Made by a program: the position numbers and the translations under genes. A stretch of 12,859 nt of DNA. Origin: Candidatus Uhrbacteria bacterium (GTDB lineage Bacteria > Patescibacteriota > Patescibacteriia > 2-12-FULL-60-25). Below the pieces are notes generated by a model that saw nothing but the letters and a program-made list of their open reading frames with translations, was not told where the DNA came from and made no database searches. Shown here piece after piece: positions 1 through 5,920 of the stretch (the stretch's first letter is position 1; each line of letters opens with the position of its first letter). The DNA lies in contig SICT01000026.1 in the NCBI GenBank assembly GCA_009691315.1, positions 1 through 12,859 of the forward strand, written 5' to 3'.

Positions 1-2125
1 CATGAGTGACGGTCTGCAAAATCTGCATAAAACGCGCCGTGATCCAGCGATCCAGAATATGTGCACTGCGCGGCTTCATCGCTTTCACGTTATCTCCGCC
101 ATACGTCGAGTAAAATGTTTTGATATTCCACAATAAATTCAAAAATCCACGCACAATATTTTGCAAATCACGCTCCGCAAAATTGAGCGACTCCGCTTCC
201 ACGACCGGCGAAGTCAACAGATAATAACGAATGGCATCAACGCCATGGGTCGTAAACATCTGCCATGGATCCGGATAATTTTTCAGCTTCTTCGACATCT
301 TTTTTCCGTCTTCGGCCAGCACCATGCCGGTCACAATCACATCCTTAAAGGCAGGCTTCCCAAACAATGCCGTGGCTAAAACATGCAACGTATAAAACCA
401 CCCGCGCGTTTGATCTTGCGCTTCGGCGATAAAATCTGCGGGAAAATTTTCCTCAAACCACTGACGATTCTCAAATGGATAGTGAAGGGAGGCGAAGGGC
501 ATACTCCCCGACTCCACCCAACAATCAAAGACTTCAGGAATCCGTTTTTGCTCTTTCCCGCAGGGACACGGAATGATCACACGATCAATCACCGGGCGAT
601 GCAAATCAATCTGCGCTGGCCAACTTTCTGGCTTGGCTAATTTTTTTAGTTCTGCAATCGAACCCACAATACTCTGGGCATGACAATCTGCACACTCCCA
701 CACCGGAATCGGCGAACCCCAATAACGGGTACGGGAAATATTCCAGTCAGGCGCACTCTCGAGCCCTTTCCCAAAACGTCCATCTTTAAAATGCTCCGGA
801 TGCCAATGGATCTGTTTCGCGGTTTTCAGCATCTTGGATTTTAATTTTGTGACATCCACAAACCAAGCTGGCTGAGCCTTATAAAGCAAGAGCGTTGAAC
901 AACGCCAACAGATCGGCACACTGTGCTTGATTTTATCTTCACGGTAAATCAAACCGCGTTTCGCCAGATCATCGATAATCAAACGATCCGCATCTTTCGC
1001 CTTCACGCCGGCAAAGGCCTCACACTCTTTCGACATACGGCCTTCATCATCAACCGTAAACAAAATAGGCAATTTGTTTTCACGCGCGGTCTGCAGATCT
1101 TCTTCGCCAAACGCCGGCGCGGTCGTGACAATACCCGTTCCAACATCAGACGTAACATGCGAGCCAGTGACGACACGAAACGCATCTCCCTCAACCGGCA
1201 GATAATGATAGGGCGCTTCAAAATATTTTCCCACCAGCTCCATCCCTTTCCAACGACCAACAATTTCAAATAATGGCCCTTCGGATTGCAAAGGATAAAA
1301 TTGTTTGAGCACATCTACCTGACGCGCTTCCGCGAAAATCAATGTCTCGCCCGTCGTTTCTAATGTTGCGGCAACATACATAAGATCAGCATGAACCGCG
1401 AGCCCAGTAATCGCTGGCACAGACCAAGGCGTTGTGGTCCACGCAAGAAAAAAAGTATTCGGCTGATCAACGACTGGAAATTTAATGTAAATCGCAGGAT
1501 CTTCATGCTCGATATATGAATCTCCCATGGCCACTTCAAAATTTGATAACGGAGTCGAACAGCGTGGACAAAACAAAGACACGCGAACATTCTTATAGAT
1601 GTAACCCTTCTTATGAAGTTCCGCGAACGCCCACCACACAGACTCCATAAAATTCGTATCCATGGTTTTCCATGAACCAGTAAAATCAATCCAACGCCCA
1701 AAACGCTCGACATACTTCCCCCAATCTTTTTCATACGACAACACCGCCGCATGACACGCTGTATTAAACTTATCAATCCCATAGGCTTCGATCTCCTTGC
1801 GTGAGGCCAACTTCAATTCTTTTTCAATTTGATTCTCAATCGGTAATCCATGACAATCCCACCCCCAACGCCTCGGCACGCGATACCCTTTCATGGTCCA
1901 GTAACGCGGTACCGCGTCCTTTAATGTTGATTGTAAAAGATGGCCGTAATGCGGAAGTCCCGTCGCAAACGGTGGCCCATCATAAAACACATACCCTTTT
2001 TTCTCCGGTCGCTCTTCCATCGAACGCTCAAAAATATGATGCTTATTCCAATACGCAATAATCTCTTCTTCCATTTTCGGAAACAACGGGACGCGTTCAG
2101 CGTCAGAAGAAGATTTTGAATCCAT
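1..2125 (-). CDS. ileS: Isoleucyl-tRNA synthetase, N-terminal 708 codons (3' end beyond window)
   Basis: Class I aminoacyl-tRNA synthetase that charges tRNA-Ile with isoleucine in the cytoplasm. The frame is open from ATG 2125 to the window edge without a frameshift. Visible parts in order: the HIGH-type motif as HYGH (residues 59-62, after PPFATGLP), a CPRC zinc-type pair near position 1560, the CP1 editing domain with its TTTPW motif (residues 230-234), the GTGIV..APAFGEED segment (329-343), a second Cys cluster (CWRC, WECADC, CPCG), and the KMSKS loop as KMSKK (609-613) followed by LKNYPDP. HYGH with KMSKK is the eukaryote-like IleRS2 form rather than the usual bacterial HIGH/KMSKS form. 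Two editing-site residues are substituted: I239 where E. coli has N250, and T334 where it has H333; D343 (E. coli D342) is kept. The anticodon-binding C-terminus lies outside the window. It is divergent from rpiB; the short leader rules out a T-box. Confidence 0.97.
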   Translation of the reverse strand, partial: MDSKSSSDAERVPLFPKMEEEIIAYWNKHHIFERSMEERPEKKGYVFYDGPPFATGLPHYGHLLQSTLKDAVPRYWTMKGYRVPRRWGWDCHGLPIENQIEKELKLASRKEIEAYGIDKFNTACHAAVLSYEKDWGKYVERFGRWIDFTGSWKTMDTNFMESVWWAFAELHKKGYIYKNVRVSLFCPRCSTPLSNFEVAMGDSYIEHEDPAIYIKFPVVDQPNTFFLAWTTTPWSVPAITGLAVHADLMYVAATLETTGETLIFAEARQVDVLKQFYPLQSEGPLFEIVGRWKGMELVGKYFEAPYHYLPVEGDAFRVVTGSHVTSDVGTGIVTTAPAFGEEDLQTARENKLPILFTVDDEGRMSKECEAFAGVKAKDADRLIIDDLAKRGLIYREDKIKHSVPICWRCSTLLLYKAQPAWFVDVTKLKSKMLKTAKQIHWHPEHFKDGRFGKGLESAPDWNISRTRYWGSPIPVWECADCHAQSIVGSIAELKKLAKPESWPAQIDLHRPVIDRVIIPCPCGKEQKRIPEVFDCWVESGSMPFASLHYPFENRQWFEENFPADFIAEAQDQTRGWFYTLHVLATALFGKPAFKDVIVTGMVLAEDGKKMSKKLKNYPDPWQMFTTHGVDAIRYYLLTSPVVEAESLNFAERDLQNIVRGFLNLLWNIKTFYSTYGGDNVKAMKPRSAHILDRWITARFMQILQTVTH

Positions 2126-2182
2126 AGTTCCTCTAGAATGCGGAAAAATTGAAGAATGGTCAATATCTGGTAGAATGTCCGC
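2126..2182. promoter_or_regulatory. Divergent promoter region between ileS and rpiB
   Basis: On the plus strand TTGAAG (2149-2154), a 16-bp spacer and TAGAAT (2171-2176) make a sigma-70-like promoter. The expected start of transcription falls on the A of the rpiB ATG (2183), so the rpiB mRNA would be leaderless. On the minus strand TTGACC, a 17-bp spacer and a weak CATTCT (2140 to 2135) could drive ileS with a leader of only a few bases; an AGAGGA sits just before the ileS ATG. The plus promoter is reasonably convincing, the minus one is weaker. Both come from motif reading only. Confidence 0.5.
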
Positions 2183-2623
2183 ATGAAAAAAATTACTCTC
2201 GGGGCTGATCATGCGGGATTCAAATTGAAAGAGGAACTCAAAAACCATTTGATCAAAAAAGGCTATTCGATTATCGATGTCTCCCCTCAATTTATTCCAG
2301 GTGATGATTATCCCGCGATAGCCAAAAAGGTCGTATACACAATACTCCATACTCCATACTCGATACCGGGAATCCTTGTCTGTGGTTCTGGCTATGGTAT
2401 GGACATTGTGGCCAATCGTTTTAAAGGTGTGCGGGCGGGCGTGGCACGGAGTATCCAAGATGCGGTATCAGCCAGAATCGATGATCATACAAATGTACTA
2501 GTGCTGGGCGAACGCATGACAAAACCAACGCTGGCAAAAAAGATTCTAGATACTTGGCTCAAAACAAAACCATCAAAGATCGCGAGACATATGAGACGCG
2601 TGAAACAGATGGATCTGGTATGA
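2183..2623 (+). CDS. rpiB: Ribose-5-phosphate isomerase B (RpiB/LacA/LacB family)
   Basis: Interconverts ribose 5-phosphate and ribulose 5-phosphate in the non-oxidative pentose-phosphate pathway. The 146-aa length fits the family. Visible signatures: GADHAGF at the N-terminus (D9, H10), the catalytic cysteine C67 in LVCGSGYGMDIVANRFKGVRAG, the TNVLVLGERM strand, and a basic RHMRRV tail that in the family contacts phosphate. The histidine equivalent to E. coli H99 (HNDTNVL) appears replaced: here the segment reads DDHTNVL, so a His is present but shifted by two. The loop before the catalytic strand (residues 55-61) is encoded by three heptanucleotide repeats. The stop overlaps the next start as ATGA, which points to translational coupling with rpe. 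No Shine-Dalgarno is seen; the promoter geometry predicts a leaderless message. Confidence 0.95.
   Translation: MKKITLGADHAGFKLKEELKNHLIKKGYSIIDVSPQFIPGDDYPAIAKKVVYTILHTPYSIPGILVCGSGYGMDIVANRFKGVRAGVARSIQDAVSARIDDHTNVLVLGERMTKPTLAKKILDTWLKTKPSKIARHMRRVKQMDLV
2344..2364 (+). repeat. Three tandem heptamers (ACTCCAT, ACTCCAT, ACTCGAT) inside rpiB
   Basis: Three head-to-tail 7-bp units total 21 bp, so they keep the frame and encode residues LHTPYSI, in the loop just before the strand that carries catalytic Cys67. Compared with E. coli RpiB from memory, the segment between DYP and ILxCG is about the usual length, so the repeat replaces normal loop sequence rather than adding to it. Confidence 0.75.
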
Positions 2624-3258
2624 AACCTCAAATCATCCCAGCTATCCTGGTTCAATCCGCTGACGAAGCGCTGGAAAAAATACAATTAATCGAAAAAACA
2701 GTACGCTGGATTCAAATTGATATCATGGATCAGACACTGGTAAAAAATAAAAGCTGGAGTGACGCTAAAGAAGCAAAGCGCTGGAAAATCAAACCATGGA
2801 TCGAACTGCATCTCATGGTTGATGATCCAGAAAAATATATTCGTGCCTGGCGGAGTGTAAAAAATTTTCAACGCGCCATCTGGCATGTGGAAGCGTCGAT
2901 TGATCATGCTCAGTTGATCGACCAGTGTCGAAAATGGAAACTGGAAGTTGGATTGGCGATCTCGCCTGAAACGTCGATTGCAAGCCTGGTTCCATTTTTA
3001 CGAAAATTAAATACTGTCTTGATCATGGGTGTCCATCCAGGCTGGAGCGGACAAAAACTCATTCCGGCCACACGCAAAAAAATTGCCATGCTCAAACGCC
3101 TGGCTCCGCGCCTGCCGATCGAATTCGACGGCGGTGTAACCGATCGAAACACTCTCACTCTCGCTCGCGCTGGTGTGACCGGTATCTGCATGGCAAGCGT
3201 CTTATTTAAACAAAAAGACCCAAACCAATTTATAAAAAAATTAAAAAAATCTCTTTGA
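2620..3258 (+). CDS. rpe: Ribulose-phosphate 3-epimerase, divergent
   Basis: TIM-barrel enzyme that interconverts ribulose 5-phosphate and xylulose 5-phosphate; 212 aa. The start is placed at ATG 2620 because it overlaps the rpiB stop as ATGA and begins with the family's first strand (IIPAIL). An ATG at 2554 in the same frame lies inside rpiB. Family segments in order: IIPAIL (usually APSIL), IDIMD (34-37), ELHLMV (H64), HVEA (H89), GLAISPET, MGVHPGWSGQ (usually VNPGFGGQ), EFDGGV (D170) and the phosphate-loop region ICMASVLF. Three of the four expected metal ligands are present (D34, H64, D170). The first, a His in the H-x-D pair, is Gln here (Q32), and the Ser of PSIL is Ala. The fold is clear; true epimerase activity is probable rather than certain. 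It lies in the pentose-phosphate run with rpiB and transketolase. Confidence 0.9.
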   Translation: MKPQIIPAILVQSADEALEKIQLIEKTVRWIQIDIMDQTLVKNKSWSDAKEAKRWKIKPWIELHLMVDDPEKYIRAWRSVKNFQRAIWHVEASIDHAQLIDQCRKWKLEVGLAISPETSIASLVPFLRKLNTVLIMGVHPGWSGQKLIPATRKKIAMLKRLAPRLPIEFDGGVTDRNTLTLARAGVTGICMASVLFKQKDPNQFIKKLKKSL

Positions 3259-3264
3259 GCTAGC

Positions 3265-3293
3265 TTGTCCATCCTGCTATGAACCGCTACACT
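3265..3293 (+). promoter_or_regulatory. Possible promoter for the secreted Ig-repeat gene
   Basis: TTGTCC (3265-3270), a 17-bp spacer and TACACT (3288-3293), each matching four of six consensus bases. The predicted transcription start is near 3300, six bases before ATG 3306. This supports ATG 3306 over ATG 3279, which lies inside the spacer. Confidence 0.35.
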
Positions 3294-3305
3294 GAAAGTA
3301 ATCCT

Positions 3306-4754
3306 ATGCATAAAATTTTTTCTGTTCTTCTCACCCTCTCCCTGCTCTTCCCGGCTGGAGCCGCACTCGCCAGTACCGCCCCCGGCTCCCTCATCAAAGG
3401 GTCTAATAACTCCGTATATTATGTCGGTGCCGATGGCAAACGCTATGCTTTTCCCAATGACAAAGTCTTCTTTAGCTGGGTAACAAATTTTAATGACATC
3501 CAAACCATCAGCGATACAGAACTCGCTTCGTATCAGCTGGGCGGACTTATCACCTATCGACCAGGCACGCGATTGGTCAAAGTGACGACTGATCCAAAAG
3601 TCTATGCGGTGGGGCATGGTGGTGTCCTCCGCTGGATCGAAACACAAGAGATCGCAACGGCTCTCTACGGTCCAACCTGGAATAAACAAATTGACGATGT
3701 GCCGGACGAATTCTTTATTAATTATTCCGTCGGGGCAAGCATTATCAAAGCCACAGATTTTAATATAACGAGTGAACAAGCCGCGTCTGCAACGGTCAAC
3801 GATGACAAAGATTTGTGGACCCAAAAATTATCCGCACCATTCATTCCGCTCGCAACAACACCTGCCCCAAGTTCGACTCCACAAACGCCGACACCGACCC
3901 AACCCTCAAACAACAGTTATCTGGTCACGATTTCAGTCTCCAATATGATGCCAAATAGCGGAGCGATCATTTCCGCCCTGGCCTATGCCACTCCATCGGC
4001 CGGCATTTCCAAAATCAATATCTATTCGGATAACACGCTTCAAAAAACTTGCGAATATTCACCTTGCGGAGCGGATCTGCTCGTTCCCGGATCAAATCTA
4101 AAACCATCTTATGATATTCGAGCGGATGTGTTTTGGATCGATAGTCATATGACCAGTTCGAGCGTCACGATCACTCCCAAAGCCTCCAGCAATTCGATCA
4201 CGGTGCTTAGTATCACACGGCCGGAAGTGAAGCCAAAAAGCACGCAGGAAATTGTGGTAAGTGTGGGAAGTAATTTTGTGGCAAAATATTTAGATATTTT
4301 TATCGATGGAGGAGCAGCGCGCGGCTGTGCCGACACGCAAGTCTGCCGCTATGCTTTTATGGAATTAGGCGCGATCGGAACAACTCATGTCGTCTACGGA
4401 ATCGCCAAAGACGCCAATGGATTTAGCCAACGATCTCCCGACAGGACCTATCAAGTGGTCAGTAACGATCATCCGCTCGTTCAAATAACGACCGGCAAAA
4501 ATTCTATTTTCCAAGGAGAAACCGTGGATGTCAGTGTTAATGCGAGCGATGATGACGGCATCACGACAAGTGAAATCTGGCTGGATGGAGCACTGCTCAA
4601 ACGCTGTCAAACCTCTGTCTGCACAACGATCGCAGGCCCCTGGTACACGCCACGAACCATCAACTTTGTCGGCAAGGCGAATGACGCGACCGGTTTGCAA
4701 GGCAGTACAACATCAACCAACGTCGTGGTTCAACAATCCTATGGCGGATACTAA
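3306..4754 (+). CDS. Secreted protein: duplicated N-terminal module plus three Ig-like repeats
   Basis: Exported protein of unknown function, 482 aa from ATG 3306. That start gives a standard signal peptide (basic start, hydrophobic core, cleavage near residue 22 after ALA); an upstream in-frame ATG at 3279 adds nine polar residues and overlaps a possible promoter. Residues 27-153 form a module that also occurs in the gene at 5076; it is itself two copies of a roughly 58-residue unit. A Thr/Pro-rich linker (about 183-208) follows. Then come three Ig-like beta-sandwich repeats of about 90 residues, each with a strand of the type I-x-x-D-x-x-L followed by a close cysteine pair (CX4C, CX5C, CX4C) likely to form a disulfide outside the cell. 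No LPXTG motif or C-terminal membrane anchor is seen, so it is released or held by the module. It overlaps the next gene by 14 bases. A role in surface adhesion or envelope structure is inference. Confidence 0.85.
   Translation: MHKIFSVLLTLSLLFPAGAALASTAPGSLIKGSNNSVYYVGADGKRYAFPNDKVFFSWVTNFNDIQTISDTELASYQLGGLITYRPGTRLVKVTTDPKVYAVGHGGVLRWIETQEIATALYGPTWNKQIDDVPDEFFINYSVGASIIKATDFNITSEQAASATVNDDKDLWTQKLSAPFIPLATTPAPSSTPQTPTPTQPSNNSYLVTISVSNMMPNSGAIISALAYATPSAGISKINIYSDNTLQKTCEYSPCGADLLVPGSNLKPSYDIRADVFWIDSHMTSSSVTITPKASSNSITVLSITRPEVKPKSTQEIVVSVGSNFVAKYLDIFIDGGAARGCADTQVCRYAFMELGAIGTTHVVYGIAKDANGFSQRSPDRTYQVVSNDHPLVQITTGKNSIFQGETVDVSVNASDDDGITTSEIWLDGALLKRCQTSVCTTIAGPWYTPRTINFVGKANDATGLQGSTTSTNVVVQQSYGGY
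3384..3764 (+). repeat. Copy A of a 127-residue exported module (internal tandem duplication)
   Basis: Residues 27-153 of the Ig-repeat protein. Aligned without gaps to 5190-5570, 67 of 127 residues are identical by hand count. Shared landmarks: LIKGS, VYY, GKRYxFPN, TISD, TYRPG, TDPK, ALYG or TLYG, IDDVPDxFFxNY. Within the module the first half (from PGSLIKG) matches the second half (from RPGTRLVK) in the pattern PG-x-x-[LI][VI]K, VYxVG, G-x-x-R[YW], [FW]N-x-x-I, D, Y-x-[LV]G. Confidence 0.85.
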
Positions 4755-5076
4755 GCCGATCGATTGGGAAAAATTTTTAAGCGAGTCACGTACCTTACTC
4801 GATCACTGTATCGATCTTCTGTCCAAAAAAAATCACGACTACGCAGAAGTGAGTGATCCGTTTGCAAACTTCAAATACTCCGCACAAGTAGCAGGGACAA
4901 CTCCCGCACAAAGTGTCCTCATGCTCCTTGGCATGAAGATGTCTCGTTTGACCCAACTTGTCGGAAATGGTAAGAAACCTATGAACGAAAAGGTTCTAGA
5001 CACTATGGCAGATCTGATCAATTATACACTACTTCTAAAAGGTGTGATTGAAGAAGAGATGAAAGATTACTCTTAA
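4741..5076 (+). CDS. Nmad1/DUF1599-like small protein (MazG-like all-alpha type)
   Basis: Cytoplasmic 111-aa protein with no signal peptide. ATG 4741 is chosen because the family-like sequence begins there; the in-frame extension back to 4528 lies inside the preceding gene and reads as shadow sequence. The segment KKNHDYAEVSDPFANFKYSA, followed by KMSRLTQLV, DTMADLINY and LLLKGVIEEE, resembles the nucleotide-modification-associated domain 1 (DUF1599) proteins common in phages, and distantly the all-alpha MazG-type NTP pyrophosphohydrolases. The conserved H/D and E/D positions on helices suggest a nucleotide- or metal-binding helical bundle. The exact reaction is not known to me. It overlaps the upstream gene by 14 bases and its stop overlaps the downstream start (TAATG), so translation of all three is probably coupled. 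No Shine-Dalgarno is visible. Confidence 0.65.
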   Translation: MADTKPIDWEKFLSESRTLLDHCIDLLSKKNHDYAEVSDPFANFKYSAQVAGTTPAQSVLMLLGMKMSRLTQLVGNGKKPMNEKVLDTMADLINYTLLLKGVIEEEMKDYS

Positions 5077-5879
5077 TGAAACATCATTTTATGACATTCT
5101 CTCAACGCACACTCGCGACCATCAGCGCTCTCATGCTCCTCATGAGTCCTCTCATGAGCCAAGCTTCTGTAACGGGCGCCTTTAATGCCGGTGAATTAAT
5201 CAAAGGTTCAGGCGACACTGTGTATTATTTTGCCGGAAATGGAAAACGTTACGTATTTCCAAACGCAAAAACCTATTTCACCTGGTACAAAGATTTCAGC
5301 TCAGTCAAAACCATTTCCGATGGACAACTCTCAACCATCCCCCTCGGCGGCAATGTGACTTATCGACCAGGGTATAAGATGATTAAAGTCATGACCGATC
5401 CAAAAACCTATGTCATAGATCAAGGTGGGTTCTTACGGCATGTAACAACAGAGAGCTTGGCACAAACGCTCTACGGCATCAGTTGGAAAAATCAAATCGA
5501 TGATGTCCCTGACGCCTTCTTCGTCAATTATCGTGTCGGCACAGCGATTCAAACGGCTTCTGATTATAATGCGGCCAATACCATGACCACAACAGTGAGT
5601 ATTGGACAGGATAAACAATTAGATGAAACAAAAATAACGATTACGATCGGGGCTATGCAAAATGGTTTTGTCCCAACCAGCATCACCTTCAAAAAAGGAA
5701 CGGAGGTCACCTGGACCAATGGCGACAATGCCGCGCATTGGATTAAGGGATCAAATTTTGATTCAGGGATGCTCACACCTGGTCAAACCTATAAACACAT
5801 CTTTAACACAGCGGGATCATTTGACTATCGCTGCAACATTCATTCGACCATGCAAGGAACGATCAACGTCGTTAATTAA
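5076..5879 (+). CDS. Exported blue-copper (cupredoxin) protein with N-terminal duplicated module
   Basis: Exported protein of 267 aa. The signal peptide spans about residues 1-30 and ends SQA; ATG 5091 is an alternative start giving a shorter N-region. Residues 39-165 are copy B of the module found in the gene at 3306. Residues about 180-267 are a plastocyanin/amicyanin-like cupredoxin with a complete type-1 copper set: H221 (AAHWI), C253, H256 and M259 in YRCNIHSTMQG. The C-X2-H-X2-M spacing matches amicyanin more than plastocyanin. The family carries single electrons or stores copper outside the membrane. The protein has no membrane anchor apart from the signal peptide, so the module may be what holds the copper domain at the surface. 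ATG overlaps the preceding stop (TAATG). A redox partner is not visible in the window. Confidence 0.9.
   Translation: MKHHFMTFSQRTLATISALMLLMSPLMSQASVTGAFNAGELIKGSGDTVYYFAGNGKRYVFPNAKTYFTWYKDFSSVKTISDGQLSTIPLGGNVTYRPGYKMIKVMTDPKTYVIDQGGFLRHVTTESLAQTLYGISWKNQIDDVPDAFFVNYRVGTAIQTASDYNAANTMTTTVSIGQDKQLDETKITITIGAMQNGFVPTSITFKKGTEVTWTNGDNAAHWIKGSNFDSGMLTPGQTYKHIFNTAGSFDYRCNIHSTMQGTINVVN
5190..5570 (+). repeat. Copy B of the 127-residue exported module
   Basis: Residues 39-165 of the cupredoxin fusion, collinear and gap-free with 3384-3764. It shows the same two-fold internal pattern: the first half starts at GELIKGS, the second at RPGYKMIKV. Conservation covers the whole length, while the downstream domains of the two genes (Ig-like repeats, cupredoxin) are unrelated. 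Confidence 0.85.
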
Positions 5880-5900
5880 ATTTGATCAAGATCAAATTTA
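5877..5900. repeat. Perfect palindrome with 11-bp arms over the cupredoxin stop codon
   Basis: Arms TAAATTTGATC (5877-5887) and GATCAAATTTA (5890-5900) are exact reverse complements separated by AA. The left arm begins with the TAA stop of the cupredoxin gene. It is AT-rich and is not followed by a T tract, so it does not look like an intrinsic terminator; it could act as an RNA hairpin or as a protein-binding site. Two GATC sites lie at its centre. Confidence 0.85.
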
Positions 5901-5920
5901 TCCTGAGCTTGTCGAAGGAT
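5900..5920 (+). repeat. Dispersed-repeat element TCCTGAGCTTGTCGAAGGA
   Basis: The 19-mer at 5901-5919, with one more complementary base on each side, folds as ATCCT/AGGAT around tandem G-A mismatches, one G-C pair and a CTTGT loop. From memory this sequence is a short interspersed element seen in the intergenic DNA of many unrelated bacterial genomes. The AAGGA at its 3' end lies 8 bases before the transketolase ATG (5928) and is the only Shine-Dalgarno-like sequence there, so the repeat may supply, and in the folded state hide, the ribosome-binding site. Confidence 0.7.

Noticed and set aside
1..2125. Several small plus- and minus-strand ORFs across this region suggesting a broken ileS or unknown small genes
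   Set aside because: The minus-strand frame from ATG 2125 is continuous to the window edge and reads as IleRS throughout; motif codons at 1951, 1411, 1126 and 298 are all in the same frame. The small ORFs are shadows.
2126..2182. T-box leader for ileS
   Set aside because: Only 57 bases separate ileS from rpiB and a promoter-like motif leaves almost no leader, far too short for a T-box.
3279..3305. Upstream ATG 3279 as start of the Ig-repeat protein
   Set aside because: It puts nine polar residues before the signal peptide and lies inside the spacer of a possible promoter; ATG 3306 gives a normal signal peptide.
2910..3824. A 304-aa minus-strand ORF spanning rpe and the secreted gene
   Set aside because: It is antisense to two well-supported genes, crosses their boundary, and its translation shows no domain pattern.
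4528..4740. N-terminal extension of the Nmad1-like protein
   Set aside because: This stretch is the third Ig repeat in another frame; the family-like sequence begins at ATG 4741.
5130..5160. Repeated CTCATGAG palindromes
   Set aside because: They lie in the signal-peptide codons (Leu-Met runs) of the cupredoxin gene and are explained by codon choice for a hydrophobic core.
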